From: Pantoea endophytica
GTDB lineage: Bacteria; Pseudomonadota; Gammaproteobacteria; Enterobacterales; Enterobacteriaceae
Reading direction: 5' to 3'
NCBI RefSeq assembly: GCF_002858935.1
Contig: NZ_PJRT01000020.1
Location: 177,767 to 241,766 of the forward strand
DNA length: 64,000 nt
Below are positions 57,210 to 64,000 of the stretch, in pieces. Positions within the stretch are counted from its first letter, which is position 1, and each line of letters starts with the position of its first letter. The notes under the pieces were generated by a model, which did not search any database, was not told the origin of the DNA, and saw nothing but the letters and a program-made list of their open reading frames with translations. The position numbers and the translations under genes were made by a program.

Positions 57210-58772
57210 TTAATGTTCAGCCAAAGCGCAGGAGGCGCCGTCGGGCAGCTGGCTGCCAATCATGGCGTCAGTCACCCGCCGAATATCGTCATCGTTAAAA
57301 AAGGCACTGACATACACCGCCGGAACCGCTCCGGCGTTGAGGTGAATAGTGGTAATCACCAAATCCACCGTCTCTCGCTGGCAAAACTCCGCGTGATTAC
57401 TGGCGGAAACCACGCCGACAATCTCCCAATCCGGGAAGGCGCGCAGAATGCGACTCTTCAAAAGATGCGAGGTTCCCACGCCGCTGGAGCACACCACCAG
57501 AATGCGTTTGTGGGCGATTTGTCGCTCCAGCGCTGCCTGGAAATGCACGCACAGATAACCTATTTCGTCATCCGCCACCGATGAAAGTCCCTGGCTGCGC
57601 GCGGTTAATTGCATCGCCTGTTGCGTTAATGAAAATATTTCCTTCATCTCCTGCTGAATATCCTCCAGCAGCGGATTACGAATATGAATATGATATTTGA
57701 GTCGATTTAATAATGGCTTTATATGAACTAATAACCCTTCAAATAATAATCGGTCCTGCGCTAAGTCCTGCTGAATAAATGACGCGAAGCGATCGATTAA
57801 TTCACAGGTTATTTTCACTGATTCAGCGGTGGAAAATTGATTATGCAGCGGGGCATTATCGCCACGTTCTTCCACCACAATGCCGGACGAGACAATATAT
57901 TGATAAATAAAACCCACTTCATCGGCTGGCAATGCGCAGCACATGCGCTGTTCAATCTGCACCACCATGTTTTGGGCAATCTTCAGAATGCGCTGGTCAA
58001 GATCCTGCGCGCTGGTCAGGGTTTCCAGCGCCAGCGCGTTACCTTGCGCCATGCGATGCATCATGATCAGAATATGGGTGCAGAGATTGAGGTACCACGC
58101 GTCGCCCAACGGATAACTCAGCTGCTGCTCCATTTGCTGCAGCAGCGCCTGCACAAAAGCCACATCCTCGTCGCCAAAATAGTGCACCAGCGCTTGCTGG
58201 CTGCCGGGGTCGAGGCGTGGTAGCAGCGGCGTGCCGGCGACGTTCTGCTGCATCACATCATTAATTAGCGACACCATCGCCTGGCGCAACGTCTGCTCAT
58301 TGCCTTCGATGTGGGTGCCGCCGGGGCCGCGCTGCAGCACCAAACCCAGCGGCTGCAGCCACTCCTCGATCACCTTCAGGTCATTCACGATCGACGCATG
58401 ACTGATAAAGTAGCGTTCCGACAATTTACTGATTGAAGTCGCGCGTGGCGCATCACTCAGCAGCTGCGAGGCAATCTTCACCCGTCGGCTGTTGTGGCTC
58501 AGCGCATCCGAACTGCTTTCGTCGCCGTTAAGCTGCTGCTCCAGTTGCAGACGCTGCTGCAGATCGTCTACCCGCAGACGTATGCCGCGTCCCGGCATTT
58601 TTTCCAGCTGCAGCGACCAGTCGCGAAGCCAACTCTCCAGCCATTGCAAATCGCGCTGGATGGTTTTCTCCGACACGCCAAGCTGTAAAGCTAATTCTTT
58701 TGTCGGCTGCGGTGCGGCATGATGCAGCAGCAATTTTACTAATCGGTGTTGTCGCGAAGTCAGTATTTGCAT
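57210..58772 (-). CDS. PRD-domain transcriptional regulator of the PTS operon
   Basis: 520 residues. N-terminal HTH domains (residues 1-90, KELALQLGVSEKTIQRDLQWLESWL and a second HTH near 105-140), two PTS-regulation domains (about 180-285 and 290-400) with conserved His residues, and a IIB-like domain starting near 415 (RILVVCSSGVGTSHLLKSRI, reactive Cys). There is no C-terminal IIA domain, in contrast to full MtlR/LicR proteins, so the separate IIA may supply it. First gene of the operon, 17 bases before IIA. It is probably an activator switched by phosphorylation from HPr and the cognate PTS. Confidence 0.9.
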   Translation of the reverse strand: MQILTSRQHRLVKLLLHHAAPQPTKELALQLGVSEKTIQRDLQWLESWLRDWSLQLEKMPGRGIRLRVDDLQQRLQLEQQLNGDESSSDALSHNSRRVKIASQLLSDAPRATSISKLSERYFISHASIVNDLKVIEEWLQPLGLVLQRGPGGTHIEGNEQTLRQAMVSLINDVMQQNVAGTPLLPRLDPGSQQALVHYFGDEDVAFVQALLQQMEQQLSYPLGDAWYLNLCTHILIMMHRMAQGNALALETLTSAQDLDQRILKIAQNMVVQIEQRMCCALPADEVGFIYQYIVSSGIVVEERGDNAPLHNQFSTAESVKITCELIDRFASFIQQDLAQDRLLFEGLLVHIKPLLNRLKYHIHIRNPLLEDIQQEMKEIFSLTQQAMQLTARSQGLSSVADDEIGYLCVHFQAALERQIAHKRILVVCSSGVGTSHLLKSRILRAFPDWEIVGVVSASNHAEFCQRETVDLVITTIHLNAGAVPAVYVSAFFNDDDIRRVTDAMIGSQLPDGASCALAEH

Positions 58773-58793
58773 TCGTTCACCCTTATTTTGGCA

Positions 58794-58801
58794 AAACGTT
58801 T
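58794..58801. promoter_or_regulatory. Possible Cra (FruR) half-site
   Basis: AAACGTTT is the centre of the Cra consensus TGAAACGTTTCA, but the flanks (GC on the left, AT on the right) do not match. Cra control of a fructose-type PTS operon would be expected; the site is only suggestive. Confidence 0.3.
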
Positions 58802-59088
58802 ATGGCTAATTGGTGGTTATATTTATTCCATGCCAGAAATCAGACGCGCAAAAATGTGGGGCTTGTGGAGTATGAATTTAGGAGAGTAATCACTAAGCAA
58901 CAATACTAAATGTTGTCCCGGCTTGCGGACACCATTAATACGCTAAATGCCTCGCGATATTAATTGCGAAGTTGCTCACAGATTATTGCCGATATTCACT
59001 GTGACATGGCTCCCATTCCGTTTTAATTTTCCAACCAATATCACGCTATTTAATGCAAGACGATTCTGTTTGCTGAACGGGCTTCTCT

Positions 59089-59117
59089 GTGACTAAACCG
59101 CACGAATAAGGTAATAT
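59089..59117 (+). promoter_or_regulatory. Sigma-70 promoter of parC
   Basis: -35 GTGACT (59089-59094), 17-base spacer, -10 TAATAT (59112-59117), followed by a CCCGC-CGTT-GCGGG hairpin in the leader, with GTGAGG ahead of the ATG. Confidence 0.55.
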
Positions 59118-59179
59118 CCTCGCCAAATGACCGCCGGATGTCCCGCCGTTGCGGGCCACGAAGTGAGGATGCGAGCTGA

Positions 59180-61450
59180 ATGAGCGAATTGACGCAGGAT
59201 GGTGCAGAGCGTCTTGCCCTGCACACGTTTACCGAAAACGCGTACCTGAACTACTCCATGTACGTGATCATGGACCGCGCGCTGCCGTACATCGGCGATG
59301 GTCTCAAGCCAGTGCAGCGCCGTATTGTGTATGCCATGTCGGAATTGGGTCTCAATTCCAATGCCAAATTCAAAAAATCGGCGCGTACCGTTGGTGACGT
59401 GCTGGGTAAATACCATCCGCACGGCGACAGCGCCTGTTATGAAGCGATGGTGTTGATGGCGCAGCCGTTCTCCTACCGTTATCCGCTGGTGGATGGCCAG
59501 GGAAACTGGGGTGCGCCGGACGATCCGAAATCCTTCGCCGCGATGCGTTACACCGAATCGCGCCTGTCTAAATACGCTGAAATCCTGCTGGGTGAACTCG
59601 GTCAGGGCACGTCCGATTACATTCCGAACTTCGACGGCACCCTGCAGGAGCCGAAGATGTTGCCGGCGCGTCTGCCCAACATTCTGCTCAACGGCACCAC
59701 CGGCATCGCCGTGGGGATGGCGACCGACATTCCGCCGCATAACCTGCGCGAAGTAGCGGAAGCAGCGGTCAAGCTGATCGACAACCCGAAAACCACGCTG
59801 AATGAGCTGCTGGATATTGTGCAAGGTCCGGATTACCCGACCGAAGCGGAGATCATCACGCCACGCAGCGAAATCCGTAAAATCTATCAAAGCGGACGCG
59901 GTTCGATTCGTCAGCGTGCTGTGTGGAAAAAAGAAGATGGCGATGTGGTGATCACCGCGTTGCCGCATCAGGTGTCGGGCGCACGCGTGCTGGAGCAGAT
60001 CGCTAACCAGATGCGCAATAAAAAGCTGCCGATGGTGGAAGATCTGCGTGATGAGTCCAACCACGAAAACCCGACGCGTTTAGTGATTGTGCCGCGCTCC
60101 AATCGCGTGGATCTCGAGCAGGTGATGAATCACCTGTTTGCCACCACCGATCTGGAAAAAAGCTACCGCGTTAACCTGAATATGATCGGACTGGATAACC
60201 GTCCGGCGGTGAAAAACCTGCTGGAAATCCTCTCTGAATGGCTGGTGTATCGCCGCGATACCGTGACGCGCCGCCTCAACTATCGTTTAGATCGCGTGCT
60301 GCGTCGCCTGCATATTCTTGAAGGTATGCTGGTGGCGTTCCTCAATATTGATGAAGTGATCCACATCATCCGTACCGAGGATGAGCCGAAGCCGGTGCTG
60401 ATGTCGCGTTTTGACATCAGCGAAACCCAGGCCGAAGCGATTCTCGAACTGAAACTGCGCCATCTTGCCAAACTGGAAGAGATGAAGATTCGCGGCGAGC
60501 AGGCGGAGCTGGAAAAAGAGCGCGATCAGCTGCAGGCGATTCTGGCGTCCGAGCGTAAGATGAGCAATTTGCTGAAGAAAGAGCTGCTGGCCGATAGCCA
60601 AACCTACGGCGACGATCGCCGTTCGCCGCTGCACGAGCGCGAAGAAGCCAAAGCGCTGAGCGAAACCGAGCTGGTGAGCGCTGAGCCGGTAACCATCGTG
60701 CTGTCGCAAATGGGCTGGGTGCGCAGCGCCAAAGGCCACGATATCGATCCGGCGGGCTTAAGCTACAAAGCGGGCGACAGCTATCTGGCCGCCGCACGCG
60801 GCAAGAGCAATCAGCCGGTGGCCTTTATCGACTCCACCGGACGCAGCTACACGCTGGATCCGACCTCATTGCCGTCCGCGCGCGGACAGGGCGAGCCGCT
60901 CACCGGCAAACTGACGCCACCGCCGGGCGCGGTGATTGAGCAGGTGCTGATGGAGCCCGACGATCAGAAGCTGTTGATGGCCTCTGACGCCGGTTACGGT
61001 TTCATCTGTACCTTTGCCGATCTGGTGTCGCGCAACCGTGCCGGTAAAGCGCTGCTGACGCTGCCGGAAAACGCCAAAGTGATGACGCCAATGGCGGTAC
61101 ATTCGGGCGATGATATGCTGCTGGCAATTACCCAGGCCGGACGCATGTTGATGTTCCCGGTTGGCGATCTGCCGCAGATGTCGAAAGGCAAAGGCAACAA
61201 GATCATTTCGATTCCTGCAGCGGAAGCCGCGGCGGGCACCGACAAACTACAATGGTTGCTGATTCTGCCGCCGGGCGCGTCAATCACCGTATATGTCGGT
61301 AAACGTAAGCTGATCATGCGTGATGAAGATCTGCAGAAAGTGCGTGCCGAGCGCGGTCGTCGCGGCAGCGTGGCGCGTGGCCTGCAACGCATCGATAGCG
61401 TAGAAGTGAATGCACCAGCGCGTCCGAAAGCCGACGTGAGTGAAGAGTAA
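59180..61450 (+). CDS. parC: DNA topoisomerase IV subunit A ParC
   Basis: 756 residues (E. coli 752). The catalytic tyrosine is Tyr124 in [11 protein letters not shown] (Tyr120 in E. coli; four extra N-terminal residues here). The quinolone-determining region reads [13 protein letters not shown] with Ser84 and Glu88, the sensitive residues. A coiled coil and the [11 protein letters not shown] helix lead to the C-terminal beta-pinwheel. Partner of ParE at 40214. The C terminus is shorter on acidic residues than in E. coli but complete. Confidence 0.99.
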   Translation: MSELTQDGAERLALHTFTENAYLNYSMYVIMDRALPYIGDGLKPVQRRIVYAMSELGLNSNAKFKKSARTVGDVLGKYHPHGDSACYEAMVLMAQPFSYRYPLVDGQGNWGAPDDPKSFAAMRYTESRLSKYAEILLGELGQGTSDYIPNFDGTLQEPKMLPARLPNILLNGTTGIAVGMATDIPPHNLREVAEAAVKLIDNPKTTLNELLDIVQGPDYPTEAEIITPRSEIRKIYQSGRGSIRQRAVWKKEDGDVVITALPHQVSGARVLEQIANQMRNKKLPMVEDLRDESNHENPTRLVIVPRSNRVDLEQVMNHLFATTDLEKSYRVNLNMIGLDNRPAVKNLLEILSEWLVYRRDTVTRRLNYRLDRVLRRLHILEGMLVAFLNIDEVIHIIRTEDEPKPVLMSRFDISETQAEAILELKLRHLAKLEEMKIRGEQAELEKERDQLQAILASERKMSNLLKKELLADSQTYGDDRRSPLHEREEAKALSETELVSAEPVTIVLSQMGWVRSAKGHDIDPAGLSYKAGDSYLAAARGKSNQPVAFIDSTGRSYTLDPTSLPSARGQGEPLTGKLTPPPGAVIEQVLMEPDDQKLLMASDAGYGFICTFADLVSRNRAGKALLTLPENAKVMTPMAVHSGDDMLLAITQAGRMLMFPVGDLPQMSKGKGNKIISIPAAEAAAGTDKLQWLLILPPGASITVYVGKRKLIMRDEDLQKVRAERGRRGSVARGLQRIDSVEVNAPARPKADVSEE

Positions 61451-61491
61451 CGCTGTAATTCAGGCGATGGAATGCCCCATTTGAGGAATCT

Positions 61492-62229
61492 ATGTTACTA
61501 ATTTTACGAGCAATTATTGTTATTGTTTATTCGATTCTGGTCAGTATTGTTGGCTGTATCTGGTGTCTGTTTTCACCGCGTAATCCGCGTCACGTCGCAA
61601 CCTTCGGCCATCTGCTCGGTCGTCTGTCGACGGTGTTTGGTCTCAAAGTGGAACTGCGTAAACCGGCGGAAGCCGCGCATTATGGCAACGCGATCTATAT
61701 CGCTAACCACCAGAACAACTACGACATGATCACGGCGGCTAAAATCGTGCAGCCGACCACCGTGACCGTGGGCAAGAAAAGCCTGCTGTGGATTCCGTTC
61801 TTTGGCCAGCTCTACTGGCTGACCGGTAACCTGCTGATTGACCGTGATAACCGCTCCAAAGCGCACGGCACCATCGGTGAGTTGGTGGAACAGTTCAACA
61901 AAAAGCGCATTTCGTTCTGGATGTTCCCGGAAGGGACGCGCAGCCGCGGTCGTGGTTTGCTGCCGTTCAAAACCGGTGCGTTTCATGCAGCGGTAGCCGC
62001 CGGTGTGCCGATCATCCCGATTGTGGTTTCCAACACCCACGACAAGATCAAGCTGAACCGCTGGAACAACGGTTTGGTGATTGTGGAGATGTTGCCGCCG
62101 GTCGATACCTCGCAGTTTGCCACCACCTCGGTGCGTAAGCTCGCCACGCACTGCCGTGAATTAATGTCGACTAAACTGGAAGAATTGAACGCCGAAGTCG
62201 CCGAACGCGAAAAAAACGGTAAACTCTGA
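61492..62229 (+). CDS. plsC: 1-acyl-sn-glycerol-3-phosphate acyltransferase PlsC
   Basis: 245 residues (same as E. coli). An N-terminal membrane helix (LILRAIIVIVYSILVSIVGCIW), the catalytic NHQNNYD (HX4D, His near residue 72), FPEGTRSRGRG (from about 144) and VPIIPIVVS are the four acyltransferase blocks. Makes phosphatidate from lysophosphatidate, the step after PlsY. Lies between parC and ftsP as in E. coli. Confidence 0.98.
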   Translation: MLLILRAIIVIVYSILVSIVGCIWCLFSPRNPRHVATFGHLLGRLSTVFGLKVELRKPAEAAHYGNAIYIANHQNNYDMITAAKIVQPTTVTVGKKSLLWIPFFGQLYWLTGNLLIDRDNRSKAHGTIGELVEQFNKKRISFWMFPEGTRSRGRGLLPFKTGAFHAAVAAGVPIIPIVVSNTHDKIKLNRWNNGLVIVEMLPPVDTSQFATTSVRKLATHCRELMSTKLEELNAEVAEREKNGKL

Positions 62230-62238
62230 GCAGCCAAA

Positions 62239-62266
62239 ATGGGGCAGGTGATCATCTGCCCCGTTC
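62239..62266 (+). terminator. Stem-loop after plsC
   Basis: GGGGCAG, GTGATCAT loop, CTGCCCC followed by GTTCTC. The T-run is weak, so it may pause rather than stop transcription into ftsP. Confidence 0.5.
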
Positions 62267-62348
62267 TCAAGCCACACAGCAACTCATCATTAATTAGAAC
62301 AACATGGACACGGCGTCCTCACGCCACGCTCAAAAGGTCTGAAGTTTT

Positions 62349-63776
62349 ATGTCTTGCAGCAGACGTCAGTTTATTCAGCTTTCTGCCGGTGTCGCACTGG
62401 CTTCCGGTGCTATGCCTTTCGCCGCCCGCGCCGCCGCGCCATTGGGCGATACGCCACTTCCTATTCCACCGCTGATTGAATCCCGTCGCGGTCAGCCGCT
62501 GTTTCTCACCTTGCAGCGCAGCCATTGGTCGTTCAGCGGCAACAGCAACAAAGTGCCGGTGTGGGGCTTTAACGGCATGTATCTCGGCCCAACGGTGCGT
62601 GTGTATAGCGGCGACGATGTGAAGCTGATTTACAGCAACCGCCTCAACGAACCGGTATCGATGACCGTCAGCGGTTTGCAGGTGCCGGGCGCGTTAATGG
62701 GCGGTGCGCCGCGCATGATGTCGGCCGGAGCTGATTGGGCGCCGGTGCTGCCGATTCGTCAGGGCGCGGGCACATTGTGGTATCACGCCAATACGCCAAA
62801 TCGCATGGCGCCGCACGTCTACAACGGACTCGCCGGCATGTGGCTGGTGGAAGATGACGTCAGTAAATCGCTGCCGCTGCCGAAGCATTATGGCGTCGAT
62901 GATTTCCCGCTGATTATTCAGGACAAGCGCCTCGATAACTTCGCCACGCCGGTTTATAACCCGCCCTCCAGCGGCGGTTTTATGGGCGACGTGCTGCTGG
63001 TGAACGGCGTGCAAAATCCCTATGTCGAAGTCTCGCGCGGCTGGGTGCGTTTGCGTTTGCTGAACGGCTCGAACGCGCGCCGCTTCGATCTCACCTTCTC
63101 CGATAATCGTCCCTTTACGGTGATCGCCAGCGATCAGGGCTTCCTGCCTGCGCCGGTGGCGGTGCAGCTGCTGACGCTGGCTCCCGGCGAACGTCGTGAA
63201 GTGCTGGTGGATATGTCGCAGGGCGATGAAGTTTCGATCATGGCCGGAACGGCGGCGGGTTTGATGGATCGCCTGCGCGGATTGTTTGAGCCGTCATCGA
63301 TTCTGACCAATACGCTGGTGCTGAGCTTACGCCCAACCGGTTTATTGCCGCTGGTGACTGACAATCTGCCGATGCGTTTGCTGGCGGATCAAATTCTTGA
63401 TGGTGTGGCGGTGCGCACGCGCGAATTCCGCATTGGCGATAGCGAGCCGGGCATTAACGGCGTGTTGTGGGACATGAACCGCATCGATACCACCGTGCAG
63501 CAGGGCACCTTTGAGCGCTGGATTATCCACGCGGATCGCCCGCAATCGCTGCATATTCAGGGCGTGATGTTCCTGATTAAGAACGTCAATGGCGCGCAGC
63601 CGATGGGCGAAGATCGCGGCTGGAAAGATACCGTTTGGGTGGATGGCAGCGTGGAGCTGCTGGTGAGCTTCCCGCAGAGTTCGTCGGATCACTTCCCGTT
63701 TGTCTATTACAGCCAGACGTTAGAGATGGCAGATCGCGGGACGGCGGGGCAGTTATTGGTGAATTCAGCGTCTTAA
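62349..63776 (+). CDS. ftsP: Cell division protein FtsP (SufI)
   Basis: 475 residues (E. coli 470). Exported by the Tat pathway: MSCSRRQFIQLSAGVALASG carries the twin arginine (Arg5-Arg6) and an AXA-type cleavage site near 27-30. Three cupredoxin domains of the multicopper oxidase fold follow (WGFNGMYLGPTVRVYSGD, then WYHANTPNRMAPHVYNGLAGMW), but the copper-binding His clusters are incomplete, as in E. coli SufI. Protects the divisome under stress. Followed by REP-like repeats and an IS end. Confidence 0.97.
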   Translation: MSCSRRQFIQLSAGVALASGAMPFAARAAAPLGDTPLPIPPLIESRRGQPLFLTLQRSHWSFSGNSNKVPVWGFNGMYLGPTVRVYSGDDVKLIYSNRLNEPVSMTVSGLQVPGALMGGAPRMMSAGADWAPVLPIRQGAGTLWYHANTPNRMAPHVYNGLAGMWLVEDDVSKSLPLPKHYGVDDFPLIIQDKRLDNFATPVYNPPSSGGFMGDVLLVNGVQNPYVEVSRGWVRLRLLNGSNARRFDLTFSDNRPFTVIASDQGFLPAPVAVQLLTLAPGERREVLVDMSQGDEVSIMAGTAAGLMDRLRGLFEPSSILTNTLVLSLRPTGLLPLVTDNLPMRLLADQILDGVAVRTREFRIGDSEPGINGVLWDMNRIDTTVQQGTFERWIIHADRPQSLHIQGVMFLIKNVNGAQPMGEDRGWKDTVWVDGSVELLVSFPQSSSDHFPFVYYSQTLEMADRGTAGQLLVNSAS

Positions 63777-63778
63777 TG

Positions 63779-63856
63779 CCCTCACCCCAGCCCTCTCCCG
63801 CAAGCGGGCGAGGGAGCAGATCGAGCAAAACGCACCTTACGGTTCCCTCTCCCGCA
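63779..63856. repeat. REP-like repeat, broken by an IS
   Basis: CCCTCTCCCGC, AAG loop, GGGCGAGGGAG (63791-63816) forms a strong hairpin after ftsP. A second CCCTCTCCCGCA begins at about 63845 and stops where the IS starts (63857). It resembles the dispersed CCCTCACCCC...CCCTCTCCC repeats of many gammaproteobacteria. Confidence 0.7.
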
Positions 63857-64000
63857 TGTACAGTCCGGGGACATGGTAAACAGGTGTTCGGGGACATGGT
63901 GAACACTTTTTAACATCCTTTACCCATGGTGATCGACTTTTTCTTCAGGTCGATCACCCCCACTTTTGTGCTGTACCACCATACCTCGTAGCACCCGTCT
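63857..64000. mobile_element. IS481-like insertion sequence (left part in window)
   Basis: Begins TGTACAGTCCGGGGACATGG, a TGT-start end. GGGGACATGGTAAACA is then repeated as GGGGACATGGTGAACA (63867-63898), a tandem subterminal repeat. The element's transposase reads toward this end on the minus strand and leaves the window at its right edge. The target duplication and far end cannot be seen. Confidence 0.75.
63910..63999 (-). CDS. IS481-family transposase, C-terminal end
   Basis: The last 29 codons of a transposase on the minus strand, stop at 63910-63912. The end reads CYEVWWYSTKVGVIDL followed by a basic KKKSITMGKGC. The VWYST-K-G-IDL block is what I recall from C termini of IS481-family DDE transposases. 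The catalytic DDE residues lie beyond the window, so intactness cannot be judged. Confidence 0.65.
   Translation of the reverse strand, partial: DGCYEVWWYSTKVGVIDLKKKSITMGKGC

Larger units (their letters stand above)
58773..59179. other. PTS regulator-parC intergenic region
   Basis: 407 bases without a credible gene; a 69-codon plus-strand frame ending at 58909 has no family signature. The left part must hold the PTS operon promoter and includes AAACGTTT at 58794-58801, the core of a Cra (FruR) site, about 22 bases before the regulator ATG. The middle has TGTCC-N8-GGACA near 58915-58932. The right part carries the parC promoter. Confidence 0.55.

Noticed and set aside
58700..58909. 69-codon frame upstream of parC
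   Set aside because: It starts inside the PRD regulator antisense and shows no homology or ribosome site.
58930..59030. CRP site for the PTS operon (CTCACA and TGTGAC half-sites)
   Set aside because: The half-sites are not paired at TGTGA-N6-TCACA spacing.
59420..59460. Quinolone-resistance mutation in parC
   Set aside because: The positions equivalent to Ser80 and Glu84 are Ser and Glu, the sensitive residues.
59093..60064. 323-codon frame antisense to parC
   Set aside because: His/Arg-rich shadow of a conserved gene; no recognisable domain.

Overview
The window is chromosomal DNA of an enterobacterium. Gene order (mug-rpoD-dnaG-rpsU-tsaD, plsY-folB-uppP-cca-ygiM-ygiF-glnE-hldE-ubiK-ribB, ygiD-ygiC-ygiB-tolC-nudF-yqiB-cpdA-yqiA-parE, ygiN-mdaB, parC-plsC-ftsP) follows the E. 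coli 65-69 min region. Protein divergence, the missing zupT and glgS, and the accessory genes fit Erwiniaceae, most likely Pantoea; this genus call is inference.

Bases 1-13143 are the right end of a P2/186-type prophage. Late genes run in the P2 order R(partial)-S-V-W-J-I-H-G-FI-FII-E/E'-T-U-D-ogr and stop at a tRNA-Ile2 (CAU) gene whose 3' end faces the phage. An AT-rich FRG-domain cargo gene sits on the opposite strand between S and V. Two TGT-N12-ACA dyads, before V and before FI, fit binding sites for the Ogr activator encoded at the prophage end. E/E' carries a T TTT TTA slippery heptamer for -1 frameshifting.

Bases 13144-43700 are mostly conserved core: an SDR/TetR divergent pair with operator-like dyads, mug, the sigma-primase-S21 operon (with a ~117-bp imperfect palindrome between rpoD and dnaG), t6A synthesis, lipid and cell-wall carrier enzymes, CCA addition, polyphosphate and nitrogen control, heptose synthesis, an FMN riboswitch before ribB, TolC with YgiB/YgiC, and the nudF-yqiB-cpdA-yqiA-parE cluster.

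Bases 42139-51410, between parE and ygiN, are an accessory island. It holds a TPR/GT9-like glycosyltransferase, a LysR regulator, and then three separately terminated genes: a 734-residue protein with a BapA-type N-terminal module plus four Ig-like domains, an exported OmpA-domain protein, and a 1044-residue protein with nine Ig-like domains and a type I secretion-like tail. Neither Ig protein has a Sec signal and no type I transporter is nearby. This looks like a split or miniaturised BapA-type adhesin system and is the most interesting part of the window.

Bases 51411-64000 hold ygiN-mdaB, a periplasmic PheC-like cyclohexadienyl dehydratase, a fructose-type PTS operon with two class II aldolases and a PRD regulator, then parC, plsC and ftsP. 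The window ends inside an IS481-like insertion sequence lying in REP-like repeats.
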